Below are positions 33,902 to 41,813 of a stretch of 50,346 nucleotides of DNA, piece after piece (the stretch's first letter is position 1; every line of letters starts with the position of its first letter). Source of the stretch: JANMEX01 sp043776635. GTDB lineage: Bacteria; Pseudomonadota; Alphaproteobacteria; Rhizobiales; Rhizobiaceae. The stretch spans positions 1 through 50,346 of the forward strand of contig JAYVRA010000093.1 in assembly GCA_043776635.1 (NCBI GenBank), written 5' to 3'. The notes under the pieces were generated by a model. The model made no database searches. It saw only the letters and a program-made list of their open reading frames with translations, and was not told where the DNA came from. The position numbers were made by a program, and so were the translations under genes.

Positions 33902-34639
33902 TCAGCTCCCGTCCTTCATGCCTGCATCCGACCAACCATCGTCGGCCCACGCGGCATTACCAATTTTCTTCTTGCCCTTCCCCGCCTTAGGGGTGCTATC
34001 GGCATAGGCTGCCTTTTTCTTCTTCGTTGGCACCGGCACAGCGCCATTTTCCAACACTGCGGCCTGTGCGTCCAAAGTGTTTGCGTCAACCTTCTTCTTT
34101 GAAGACTTTTTCTTGAGCGCAGGCCTTGGCACAGTGTCAGGAACAGTCTCCGGGCTGGCCACATTTTGTGCCGGCTCTGCTTGCCCTCCACTATCGCCAT
34201 TGCTGGTAGATGACGTCTGCGTATTATCCATTTCTGGATCTTGCACCCGGCCCATACCCGCCTTGGCAAGCTCCAGTTCCATTTTAAGACACTCAACTTC
34301 GAGTTGATAAAGCTGTGAGCAATCCAACCGCTTGGAACTTGCGCCGAGCGGAATAAGTATACGACCGTAAACGGAACCCGATCTCAAATTATCAGACGGT
34401 GTTCCTATGGCACCCATATCCAAATACGCACCATTTCCGCCCACAGCAGACCGGCAAGATGTACCGTCGGCCGCCCGTACTTCGTCAGTGCCCTGCGGCA
34501 GGCTCACGCCCGGCAGTGAGAACGCATTGTTCTGCGTGGTAGCCGCCTGCTGCGCACCAGCCGTTTGTGAGATAAGGCAACCAAGCGCAACAACAATCCC
34601 CGTTGTTATCGTGCTCTTTGACCCAAAAATTTCCCGCAT
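33902..34639 (-). CDS. Exported Lys/Ala-rich protein of the RCE cluster
   Basis: A 245-residue protein with an N-terminal signal peptide (ITTGIVVALGCLISQTAGAQQ). A conserved-looking core follows: DEVRAADGTSCRSAVGGNGAYLD, then SGSVYGRILIPLGASSKRLDCSQLYQLEVECLKMELELAKAG with three cysteines. The C-terminal half is low-complexity, with Lys clusters (KKKSSKKK, KKKKAAY, GKGKKK) and Ser/Asn/Pro-rich linkers. I do not recognise the family. The core plus basic tail could bind a surface polymer, the cell wall or DNA. Its start overlaps the preceding chaperone-like gene by 34 bases, so translation is coupled. Confidence 0.75.
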   Translation of the reverse strand: MREIFGSKSTITTGIVVALGCLISQTAGAQQAATTQNNAFSLPGVSLPQGTDEVRAADGTSCRSAVGGNGAYLDMGAIGTPSDNLRSGSVYGRILIPLGASSKRLDCSQLYQLEVECLKMELELAKAGMGRVQDPEMDNTQTSSTSNGDSGGQAEPAQNVASPETVPDTVPRPALKKKSSKKKVDANTLDAQAAVLENGAVPVPTKKKKAAYADSTPKAGKGKKKIGNAAWADDGWSDAGMKDGS

Positions 34640-35019
34640 ATTTGAACCTTTATGTTGCTCGTTTTCCCCGGAAACGGCACCGCCTCCGCACAGACGCGGA
34701 TTTTTCTTTCACTTGCCCCATCAAACGGGATCAAAACATTGACCGGTCGTGATGTGTTCCCGCCAAGTGTGAATTCTGGAGGCGAAACCCGTGCATTGAC
34801 CAAATGAAAATCCTGGTCATAGACTTTGACTTCAATGCGAATTCTGTGGCCGTATGGGTTTGCTGGAAATACCCGCACAGCAAACGCATCTGTAAAGCTC
34901 TTAACCGTGCCGCGCATTGGAGAGAGCGCTTGCGCTTGCGCCACCGTTGGCAGCAGGCTAAAAGTAAATGCAGAAGCGATAACGCCCAGAATGATTTTTG
35001 ATGAAAGTTTCAATGTCAT
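34606..35019 (-). CDS. Small PapD-N-domain-like periplasmic protein
   Basis: A 137-residue exported protein (signal peptide ILGVIASAFTFSLLPTVAQA). The mature part, FAVRVFPANPYGHRIRIEVKVYD ... ARVSPPEFTLGGNTSRPVNVLIPFDG ... KIRVCAEAVPF, has the strand order of the N-terminal immunoglobulin-like domain of pilus chaperones (compare the TPPxFxLxxxxxxxLR pattern of the PapD family), but there is no second domain and the length is about half. It has two cysteines, in RVCAE and QICGK. GGGGAT precedes the ATG. It could be a minimal chaperone for the RCE-tailed proteins. This is an inference from pattern and context. Confidence 0.65.
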   Translation of the reverse strand: MTLKLSSKIILGVIASAFTFSLLPTVAQAQALSPMRGTVKSFTDAFAVRVFPANPYGHRIRIEVKVYDQDFHLVNARVSPPEFTLGGNTSRPVNVLIPFDGASERKIRVCAEAVPFPGKTSNIKVQICGKFLGQRAR

Positions 35020-35047
35020 GATGATCCCCAGGCGTCAGTTAATCTGA

Positions 35048-35512
35048 TTATTCGCAGCGTAGAACAACGGTTGCCGCATAGGTTCCGGTTGGAAATGAAC
35101 CGGTGGCCTTGATGGCAGCTAAATTAACCTGAACATTGGTCGTGCCAACCGCCAGCGGATTAGCCGCTGTTTGATTTGTATAAACCGAAGCTCCGGTGGT
35201 GGAATATTTTGCAGCAAACGAAGTAGCAGCGCCGCCTATTGGAAATGTTGAAAATGCGGTCGGTGCGTTGACATTGACTGAATAGGCAGACGATGTCGTG
35301 GCGACAGTCGCAAGACCGGCTTGACCACCCGCATTTTCTGAACTCAGTTGTGTGAGTCCGACGTTACCCTTCATAATACCGGCATCAACGATCGTAATGA
35401 CACATGTATTATTAACATCGGCGTTGAATAAAACATTACCTGTAACCGCATGTGCCTGAACCGGTGCGCAGAGCGCGGAAATTATGACCGCAAATTTGAT
35501 AGTCTTCTTCAT
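35048..35512 (-). CDS. Exported RCE-tailed protein 2 (fibre-subunit-like)
   Basis: A 154-residue protein with signal peptide MKKTIKFAVIISALCAPVQAHA. The mature chain of about 132 residues is closely related to paralogue 1: AVTGNVLFNADVNNTCVITI, then MKGNVGLTQLSSENAGGQAG, Thr/Ala/Ser-rich beta-like repeats, and a C-terminal GSFPTGTYAATVVLRCE. It has two cysteines, one near the N-terminus and one next to the last residue. The composition (Ala, Thr, Ser, Val, Asn; few charges) is that of a pilin or surface-layer subunit. It lies 28 bases upstream of the chaperone-like gene, on the same transcript. Confidence 0.82.
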   Translation of the reverse strand: MKKTIKFAVIISALCAPVQAHAVTGNVLFNADVNNTCVITIVDAGIMKGNVGLTQLSSENAGGQAGLATVATTSSAYSVNVNAPTAFSTFPIGGAATSFAAKYSTTGASVYTNQTAANPLAVGTTNVQVNLAAIKATGSFPTGTYAATVVLRCE

Positions 35513-35666
35513 TATTTGGTCCCAACTTTGTTCTGCTTCAAATTGCCAACAATTCTAACTTGCGCAGGAAATGTGAAACCCGATTTGAGAACTGCGAACG
35601 CACCCGGATGCAAACTCAATAACGTTTGACTGTTCATGATTTTGCTCCGGACGCTTCGCATTCAGA

Positions 35667-36149
35667 TCACTCGCAGCGAAGAACTACGGTTGCTGCGTAT
35701 GTGCCTGTTGGAAAAGCACCAATTGCCTTTGTGGCGGCCATGTTAACCGATACATTGGTTGTACCTACGCTCAGCGGCTTTGCAGTTGTCTGGCCGGCGG
35801 CCAGTACAGTGGCACCAGTTGTGCCGTATGACGCTGCGAATGTCGAAACACCGGCTGTTGCAGGCGATGTATCAAATGCTACTGGTGCGTTTACAGATAC
35901 TGAGTAAGCAGCTGATGTAACTGCAAGAGTCGCAGAACCGGCTTGGCCACCGGCGTTTGTCGAAGACAATTGTGTCTGACCAACGTTAGTAGTCAAAATA
36001 CCGGCGTCAACGATTGTGATCGCGCAGGTATTGCTGACGTCCGCATTGAAGATTACATTACCTGTCACGGCAAACGCTTGAGCTGGAGCCAGCAATGCGC
36101 CTGCTACCAATGCTACTTTTACAAAATTTTCATACCCTGTTAACTCCAT
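35667..36149 (-). CDS. Exported RCE-tailed protein 1 (fibre-subunit-like)
   Basis: First gene of the cluster, 160 residues from ATG 36149 (AAGG just upstream). Signal peptide FVKVALVAGALLAPAQAFA, then AVTGNVIFNADVSNTCAITIVDAGILTTNVGQTQLSS and a C-terminal GAFPTGTYAATVVLRCE. By eye about two thirds of the mature residues are identical to paralogue 2, so the two arose by duplication. Signals for export are clear, though the n-region is unusual for its Glu. It is preceded by a long AT-rich region with an inverted repeat that may control the whole cluster. Confidence 0.82.
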   Translation of the reverse strand: MELTGYENFVKVALVAGALLAPAQAFAVTGNVIFNADVSNTCAITIVDAGILTTNVGQTQLSSTNAGGQAGSATLAVTSAAYSVSVNAPVAFDTSPATAGVSTFAASYGTTGATVLAAGQTTAKPLSVGTTNVSVNMAATKAIGAFPTGTYAATVVLRCE

Positions 36150-36289
36150 TGTTGCCTTAGGCAATCTGTTACTTCACGCAAAATCTACCGAAATATTTGG
36201 ATCAAGCTATCTCCCTTTACGGGTTAAATAAATTGAAACCGCCCCATTCCGGTATGCCATGAATACGCGCAATGAGTTGCGGCGGCCTT

Positions 36290-36318
36290 AATTCACATGG
36301 TTAACCGGATGTGAAATT
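36290..36318. promoter_or_regulatory. Inverted repeat upstream of the RCE cluster
   Basis: TTCACAT (36292-36298) and ATGTGAA (36309-36315) flank a central GGTTAACC palindrome, and the outer arms extend to AATTCACAT / ATGTGAAATT. It includes ATGGTTAA (36297-36304). It lies 140 bases upstream of the first gene of the cluster and 93 bases before the divergent DUF2256 gene. It is operator-like. Confidence 0.45.
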
Positions 36319-36410
36319 GCTCCGTTTGTTACTTAAGTAAATTTCAAGTAAATTTGCATCATATAATTTGTGACTAATATCTCGCAGGGTAAATTGAGGC
36401 TTACGCACTG

Positions 36411-36569
36411 ATGAAATCGCCAACCAAATCCAACCTGCCGCAGAAGCCATGCCAACAGTGCGGACGACCAATGAATTGGCGAAAATCATGGGCGAAGAAC
36501 TGGAATGAGGTCAAATATTGCTCGGATCGCTGCTCAGCGGAGGCAAAACGGGCCAGATCAGCTAAATAA
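36411..36569 (+). CDS. DUF2256 zinc-ribbon small protein
   Basis: A 52-residue protein beginning MKSPTKSNLPQKPCQQC and containing CGRPMNWRKSWAKNWNEVKYC and then SDRCSAEA. The pattern C-x2-C-x-R-P-x3-W-R-K and Y-C-S-x-x-C matches DUF2256, a small predicted zinc-binding protein found across bacteria. Four cysteines (CQQC and CSDRC) form the presumed zinc site. Its function is unknown. Its last 8 bases overlap the end of the convergent molybdopterin gene. Confidence 0.85.
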   Translation: MKSPTKSNLPQKPCQQCGRPMNWRKSWAKNWNEVKYCSDRCSAEAKRARSAK

Positions 36570-38178
36570 TAGTGCCGCCAGCCGCTATCACCGCTTCAGG
36601 CGTATCCACGTCTAAACTCGCGGCCAATCCTAATTCAACATCAATTATAATGCCTCCAAAACTCTCAATAATGGCGCGCGCGCCCATGTCGCCTGTTAAT
36701 TTTGCCACCTGATGAAACACAGATCGCGGCAAAATTACAGGATTGCCACGCTTGCCGCCATGGGTTGCCCGTACAATTGCGGCACCGCCAGCCTTCAAAA
36801 ACGAATCGTTTAGCTTGGACATATCAGCCACTGTCAGGGCAGGCATATCTGCAAGATGGATGAGCACACCATCGCTGGATGACGGCACGGCACCGATGCC
36901 CAGTCTTAATGACGTCGACAGGCCCTCAGCGTAGTCTGGATTTATCACCGTCTGCGCATCGGTACCGGCAAGCAGCTTCAACATCCCGTCCGCATCATGC
37001 CCCAGCACAACAATAGGCGCATGAGAAAGGCCAGAAGACAGAACGCCAACCGCCCGTGCAATCAACGGAACACCATCGAACAGCGCACGAAGCTTATGCG
37101 GCCCGCCCATGCGGCTCGAACTGCCGGCGGCAAGAAGAAGACCGCAAACTTGTAGTTCCCTCTTGAGCGCTGAAACCTCGCGTGGCCGTGGCCGCGTTTC
37201 AATTTCCATCAACAATCCGCCCACGCCCATCTGCGAGAAATCTTGGGCGCTGATCTCAATGCCCGCAATGACCCGCTGTAACACCCAATCAAACCCGTTC
37301 TCCTTCGGGCTGCGCGCACAGCCCGGCGCTCCAATAACGGGAACCGCACCATGATTGCCCAAGACCAGGAGATTGCCGGGATCGACCGGCATCCCGACTT
37401 GAATGACATTGCCGCCGCTGAGACGAATGCCTTGCGGTATCACATCCTGCGCATCCACAACCGCCGAAGCGCCGAACACGATGATAAGGTCAAGCGCATC
37501 GTCGGACATCGCTTGAATGGCATCCGCCACCGCCATATCATCATGGGCCACACGCATTTCCCTGACAATCGTTGCGCCAGTTGGCATCAAGCGCCCTTGC
37601 AGCACCCGCGTCGTCTTGTCGATAATCTCCGGCTTCAAACTTGGCAGCGTTGTTGAAATCAAACCGACGCGCTTCGCCGCCCACGGCGCAACGCGAAGAA
37701 CAGATTTTGACTCAGTTTCAATGAGTTGCTCAACTTTGCGGATTCTATTTTTCGGAACGGCAAACGGAATGATCTTCACAGTCGCAACCATCTGCCCGCG
37801 AGAAACGGGAGCGAACGCCGCCAGCGTCGCTATCGTGATGGAGGGGTCAACAGCGTTGATGGCGTCAACGCTGGACTTATCGACGACGAACAGCCCGTCC
37901 AGTTCCGCATAGATATTGACCCTGCCGGTAGCAGCAATTCCAAGCCGCACAGTGTCATTCGCCACAAGCCCCGCCAGCCGCGCCGCCGCATTATCTTCGT
38001 TGACATCCCCATCCGCCACCCGCGCCACAATGACATCGGTGATGCCGGCAGCTTTGATGCGGGAGATTTCATCGGGGCCAAGCAATGTGCCTTTTTTGAT
38101 CTTCTCCCCGCCTGCGTTTAGCGAGTGGGCAAGAAACGAGCCTTCAGCTTCGGATAATGGGATGCGTCCGAATTTCAC
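36562..38178 (-). CDS. MoeA-like molybdopterin-binding / MocA-like fusion
   Basis: A 538-residue two-domain protein. Residues 1-340 resemble the molybdopterin-binding MoeA/MogA-type fold (DDALDLIIVFGASAVVDAQDVIP, VPVIGAPGCARSPKENGFDW). Residues 345-538 are a MobA/MocA-type nucleotidyltransferase with the NTP-binding start CGLLLAAGSSSRMGGPHKL, HLADMPALTVADM and GKRGNPVILPRSVF. Fusions of this sort add CMP or GMP to Mo-pterin for molybdenum hydroxylases such as xanthine or CO dehydrogenase. The start overlaps the XdhC C-terminal gene by 4 bases. Confidence 0.85.
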   Translation of the reverse strand: MKFGRIPLSEAEGSFLAHSLNAGGEKIKKGTLLGPDEISRIKAAGITDVIVARVADGDVNEDNAAARLAGLVANDTVRLGIAATGRVNIYAELDGLFVVDKSSVDAINAVDPSITIATLAAFAPVSRGQMVATVKIIPFAVPKNRIRKVEQLIETESKSVLRVAPWAAKRVGLISTTLPSLKPEIIDKTTRVLQGRLMPTGATIVREMRVAHDDMAVADAIQAMSDDALDLIIVFGASAVVDAQDVIPQGIRLSGGNVIQVGMPVDPGNLLVLGNHGAVPVIGAPGCARSPKENGFDWVLQRVIAGIEISAQDFSQMGVGGLLMEIETRPRPREVSALKRELQVCGLLLAAGSSSRMGGPHKLRALFDGVPLIARAVGVLSSGLSHAPIVVLGHDADGMLKLLAGTDAQTVINPDYAEGLSTSLRLGIGAVPSSSDGVLIHLADMPALTVADMSKLNDSFLKAGGAAIVRATHGGKRGNPVILPRSVFHQVAKLTGDMGARAIIESFGGIIIDVELGLAASLDVDTPEAVIAAGGTII

Positions 38179-38873
38179 GATTGGGTTTCATACAAAGCGC
38201 GATTTCTAAACGCATCAATAATTTGCGCCAGCGTTGCTACCGCAATCTCCGCCGGACTAGCCGCGCCAATGTTCAAGCCTATCGGCGCCTTAATACAATC
38301 CAGCTTGGCTTGCGAAACACCGTTCGCAGAGAGCCGCTCGCGGCGCTTGGCGTGGCTCTTCTTGCTGCCCAGCGCACCGACATAAAAGCAACTTGCCTCC
38401 AGCGCCGCCTGAATCGGAAAATCATCAATCTTCGGATCATGTGTCACCGCCACCAGCGCCGTGTAAGCATCAAGCGGGCGATCCTTTAAGATTATCTCCG
38501 GCCATTCAGCATGAAGTGCGACGCCGCCGAAACGCTCTGGCGTGGCAAAAGCCGTGCGCGGGTCGATCACTTCCAGGTTATAGCCGGCAATCGCTGCCAT
38601 TGGCGCGAGCGCTTGAGAGATATGTACAGCACCGATCACGACTATTCGTGCAGGCGGCACATGAACATTGAGGAAAAACTCTACACCATCCGCCATCACC
38701 ATACCGGACTTGCCGGACCTGAAGGATTTCGTCAGCGCCTCACCCAACGCGCCGCCAATCACATCGCTCTCGCAGATAACGCGGTCGCGGCCTTGCGCGA
38801 TTTCGGTCACTAATATTGCGGCACGCCGTGCGTTCCGTTCAGCGTTCAGCTTTTTCAGATTAAGCGGCTCCAT
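38175..38873 (-). CDS. XdhC/CoxI-type maturation protein, Rossmann part
   Basis: A 232-residue C-terminal half of XdhC. A Rossmann-type dinucleotide fold starts at PPARIVVIGAVHISQALAPMAAIAGYNLEVIDPRTAFATPERF, with a conserved ALVAVTHDPKIDD and YVGALGSKKSHAKRRERL. The family binds molybdenum cofactor and passes it to the hydroxylase, with a sulfuration step. I chose ATG 38873, which overlaps the stop of the N-terminal partner (TGATG). The gene pair is the split form of XdhC known from cox operons. Confidence 0.88.
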   Translation of the reverse strand: MEPLNLKKLNAERNARRAAILVTEIAQGRDRVICESDVIGGALGEALTKSFRSGKSGMVMADGVEFFLNVHVPPARIVVIGAVHISQALAPMAAIAGYNLEVIDPRTAFATPERFGGVALHAEWPEIILKDRPLDAYTALVAVTHDPKIDDFPIQAALEASCFYVGALGSKKSHAKRRERLSANGVSQAKLDCIKAPIGLNIGAASPAEIAVATLAQIIDAFRNRALYETQS

Positions 38874-39199
38874 CAGCCTACCCGCTCGACATAAACGCGG
38901 ATTTTGCCGCCGCATGACAGCCCGGCGCGCCAGGCGGTCTCGTCCGCCACGCCAAATTCCAACATACGCGGCTTTCCATCGGCAATCACGTCCATGGCCT
39001 CAGAAACCACCGCGCCTTCAACGCACCCGCCGGAAACCGAGCCATGAAAATTGCCATCCTCATCAATAATTAAATGCGAGCCGACAGGGCGAGGCGCAGA
39101 GCCCCATGTTTCCATGACTGTGGCAATGGCAACCTCTTTGCCTTGCCCCATCAATTGCTCCGCCATCAATAGCGGATCGAGCGTGTTATTGGTTTGCAT
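38873..39199 (-). CDS. XdhC/CoxF-type maturation protein, N-terminal part
   Basis: A 108-residue protein matching the N-terminal XdhC/CoxI domain: KEVAIATVMETWGSAPRPVGSHLIIDEDGNFHGSVSGGCVEGAVVSEA, the highly conserved SGGCVEG loop, and a C-terminal GLSCGGKIRVYVE. The two cysteines (SGGC, LSCGG) are conserved. GGGAGAG precedes the ATG at 39199. It is 11 bases downstream of coxE and overlaps the XdhC Rossmann gene, so the four genes coxE-XdhC(N)-XdhC(C)-MoeA/MocA form one tight operon. Confidence 0.88.
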   Translation of the reverse strand: MQTNNTLDPLLMAEQLMGQGKEVAIATVMETWGSAPRPVGSHLIIDEDGNFHGSVSGGCVEGAVVSEAMDVIADGKPRMLEFGVADETAWRAGLSCGGKIRVYVERVG

Positions 39200-39210
39200 T
39201 AAACTCTCCC

Positions 39211-40446
39211 TCACGCAACGCGCCGCCTCAATGTTTCGAGAAACCGGAGCGGATCACTGCCTGCACTATGTGTCTCACCCAGCGATTTGCACAAGTCCGC
39301 CAGCGCATTTAAGTTATGAACCGCGCGCAACTCATCGACATGCGGCAGCATGGCTTTCACCCCCCGTGCCCGTGCTTCAAAGCCCTCAAAACGCAGCAGC
39401 GGGTTAAGCCAGACCAGACGACGGCAGGATTTTTGTAAGCGCTCGCAAGCCTCGCCAAGATCGCTGACATCCTCCCGCTCCAGCCCGTCCGTAATCAAAA
39501 GCACCACCGCGCCCTGCCCCAACACGCGCCGCGACCACAGACGGTTAAACGTCTGCAACGTCTCGCCAATGCGTGTGCCGCCGGACCAATCCTTCACCAA
39601 CTCCGAACAAAGCTCCAGCGCCTCATCGGGATCGCGGTAGCGCATCTGGCGGGTGATGTTTGTAAGTCGCGTACCGAACACAAATGTATGCACCCGCTGC
39701 CGGTTCTCCGTCAGGGCGTGGAGAAAGTGCAAAAATATCCGCGTGTACTGGCTCATGGATCCCGAAATATCAGCCAGCACCACCAGTGGCGGATGCACCT
39801 TGCGGCGCTCTTTGAACTTGGGCAGCACCATATCTCCGCCGGTGCGCATAGCGCTGCGCATCATGGCACGCGGGTCAATACGCCGCCCGCGCACATCCGC
39901 CTTGAAACGCCGAGTGCTCACTTCATCAAACGGCAGTTTGAGCCTCGAAATTTCATTCTTGGCGTCGAGAATTTCCAGCGCGGTCATTTGCGCGAAATCT
40001 TTGGCGCGCAATATCTCCTTGCCGGACAGCGTGAACCGGGCGTCCACTTCTATATCCGGCTCTTCAACATTCGCCCTATTCTTGTTGTACCCCTCAAACA
40101 GCGCTTGGCTGACTCTCGTTTCGCCAGCCTTCTGCCTTTCCTTCGGGCGCTTATCCATGGCGATGGGCAAGAACATGGAAATGAGTTTTTCCACCAATTC
40201 CCGCGAGCGCCAATAAAGCCGGAACGCCTCATCAAAAACAGGCCGATCCTCGCGGCGTTTCACGAAGACACAATGCAGCGTCCAATAAAAATCATCCCGC
40301 GAGCCAATACCGGCAACGAGCAAAGCTTCGATGGCATCCTTGATGGAAGACGGCCCGACGCGCATCCCCGCCTTGCGGAGCGTACGCCCGAAATAAAGGA
40401 TGTTGTCGGCGAGGCGGCCGCGGGTTGGTGATATAGCTGTGATCAT
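39211..40446 (-). CDS. coxE: CoxE-type VWA-domain protein
   Basis: A 411-residue von Willebrand A protein. The MIDAS motif is DISGSMS (226-232), with a conserved Thr in GGTRIGETL and Asp in LLITDGLEREDVSDLG. The N-terminal half is the CoxE-type region of about 220 residues. CoxE acts with the AAA+ protein CoxD to insert copper and sulfur into the [CuSMoO2] site of CO dehydrogenase. Homologues also serve other molybdenum hydroxylases. It is the first gene of the operon, with a 12-bp perfect palindrome upstream. coxD lies 6 kb away on the other strand. Confidence 0.9.
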   Translation of the reverse strand: MITAISPTRGRLADNILYFGRTLRKAGMRVGPSSIKDAIEALLVAGIGSRDDFYWTLHCVFVKRREDRPVFDEAFRLYWRSRELVEKLISMFLPIAMDKRPKERQKAGETRVSQALFEGYNKNRANVEEPDIEVDARFTLSGKEILRAKDFAQMTALEILDAKNEISRLKLPFDEVSTRRFKADVRGRRIDPRAMMRSAMRTGGDMVLPKFKERRKVHPPLVVLADISGSMSQYTRIFLHFLHALTENRQRVHTFVFGTRLTNITRQMRYRDPDEALELCSELVKDWSGGTRIGETLQTFNRLWSRRVLGQGAVVLLITDGLEREDVSDLGEACERLQKSCRRLVWLNPLLRFEGFEARARGVKAMLPHVDELRAVHNLNALADLCKSLGETHSAGSDPLRFLETLRRRVA

Positions 40447-40538
40447 CGGGCCTCAACCGCTTGCTTCTGATGGCGAAACATCGCGCGAGACGCGCATAAA
40501 AACAAGCTGGAATACCAAGGTACGGACATGTTAATTTT

Positions 40539-40550
40539 GGTCATATGACC
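40539..40550. promoter_or_regulatory. 12-bp perfect palindrome before coxE operon
   Basis: GGTCATATGACC, a perfect dyad, about 93 bases upstream of the coxE start and 8 bases past the end of the SDR gene. The form GGTxxxxxxACC resembles sites of GntR/FadR-type regulators. No regulator gene of this type is in the window. Confidence 0.4.
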
Positions 40551-40557
40551 TTAAGTA

Positions 40558-41325
40558 TCATATCGCCGTAAAGCCATTATCGACGAACAAATGTGTGCCA
40601 TTAATAAAGCTGGCGTCATCGGAAGCCAAGAAAAGCGCGGCTTTGGCGACTTCTTCGGGCTCGCCGATGCGTCCTTGCGCGGCTATGATTGCGGCATCTG
40701 ATACGTCCACGCCGAGCTTCGCCAAATCCTCCACTTCACGGTTTCCGTGGGGTGTGCGGATGAAACCCGGGCAGACCGCGTTGCAGCGGATATTGCGGTC
40801 GCGGAACTCGACAGCGATGGCGCGGGCGAACATATGCACTGCGCCTTTAGTGGTATCATAAAGCACTTCCATCGGCGTGCCTGCCACTGCCGAAATCGAC
40901 GATGTGCAGACAATAGCGCCGCCCCCCGCCGCAATCATTTGTGGAAGCACAGCTTTGGTCATCAAGAACATCGATTTGACGTTGACGGCGTGAAGCCAGT
41001 CCCATTCCTCTTCCGTTGTTTCCAAAAACGGCTTGATAACGATGGTCCCGGCATGGTTGAACAGCACAGTGACAGGCCCATAGGAATCGCCGATTTTGGC
41101 GACAGCGGCGTTGACTTGCGCGGCGTTGGAAACATCCGCAACAGCAAACATCGCCTCACCGCCAGCGGCAATGATTTCAGCCACTGTGGCAGCCGCAGCC
41201 TCCGCATTGCGGTCGATGATCCCGACCTTTGCGCCCTCCGCTGCAAACAGCTTTGAAGCCGCCCCGCCCATGCCGGTGGCGCCGCCGGAGATGATTGCGA
41301 TTTTGTTGGCGAGACGTTTGGTCAT
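40558..41325 (-). CDS. Short-chain dehydrogenase/reductase
   Basis: A 255-residue classical SDR. NAD(P)-binding is by the glycine-rich ISGGATGMGGAASKLF and DVSN, with a variant NHAG in place of NNAG. The catalytic triad is Ser in CTSSISAVAG, Tyr-x3-Lys in YDTTKGAV. The Pro of VCPGFIRTPH and a C-terminal FINGTHLFVDNGFTAI complete the fold. The Asp after the second beta strand (IIDRNAEA) favours NAD(H). The natural substrate cannot be deduced. It is downstream of the PIN gene with only 5 bases between them. Confidence 0.9.
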   Translation of the reverse strand: MTKRLANKIAIISGGATGMGGAASKLFAAEGAKVGIIDRNAEAAAATVAEIIAAGGEAMFAVADVSNAAQVNAAVAKIGDSYGPVTVLFNHAGTIVIKPFLETTEEEWDWLHAVNVKSMFLMTKAVLPQMIAAGGGAIVCTSSISAVAGTPMEVLYDTTKGAVHMFARAIAVEFRDRNIRCNAVCPGFIRTPHGNREVEDLAKLGVDVSDAAIIAAQGRIGEPEEVAKAALFLASDDASFINGTHLFVDNGFTAI

Positions 41326-41330
41326 GATTG

Positions 41331-41813
41331 TTAATGTCCAACAACACTTGGAGGTACAAGAGGCATTCGTGCTTGTGCTGCCGCTTCTGGCTCACGTATT
41401 TTTAATAGGGGCGAACCGGTTACGCTGCTCTTTTTAATTAAATCCTTATCGAAGGTTTCGAGTGCATCACAGACGTAAGCAATTGCGGTAGCAACATGAA
41501 TGGCATCTTTTGGTCGAATACCATTATCCCAAACTACATCTTGGGCCGACTCGGCAATTTTTCGAGTGACGTTAACAACACGTATGAACGATCGTTTGAA
41601 GAATTTTTGAACGATGCTCACTTTATCCCGTGAAATTCTTGGTCCTCCGCGCATCCATAGCACTTCAGCAAGGGTGAGTGCGGATGTTACAATTAATACC
41701 TGACCGCGTTCGGCCCGTTCTATAACACCATCGCACTGTTCAACTTTTCCCACTTCATTTTGGAAATATGCGGTAAAACAATCCGAATCCCAGTATAACT
41801 TTTCAATTGTCAT
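41331..41813 (-). CDS. PIN-domain ribonuclease, VapC-like
   Basis: A 160-residue PIN-domain protein. Candidate metal-binding acidic residues are Asp9 (LYWDSDCF), Glu50 (ALTLAEVL), Asp103 (RPKDAIHVATA) and Asp122/Asp124 (ETFDKDL), the usual PIN pattern. PIN toxins of VapC type cleave RNA. Its start overlaps the stop of the preceding gene (ATGA), which encodes a large partner rather than a typical small antitoxin. Low GC relative to the purB and SDR neighbours suggests transfer. A toxin-antitoxin role is inferred from domain and arrangement. Confidence 0.8.
   Translation of the reverse strand: MTIEKLYWDSDCFTAYFQNEVGKVEQCDGVIERAERGQVLIVTSALTLAEVLWMRGGPRISRDKVSIVQKFFKRSFIRVVNVTRKIAESAQDVVWDNGIRPKDAIHVATAIAYVCDALETFDKDLIKKSSVTGSPLLKIREPEAAAQARMPLVPPSVVGH

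Noticed and set aside
32711..36258. TTCCGGTATG in inverted orientation at both edges of the RCE cluster (32715-32724 and 36247-36256) as an insertion border
   Set aside because: Only ten bases match, with no extension on either side. This may be chance.
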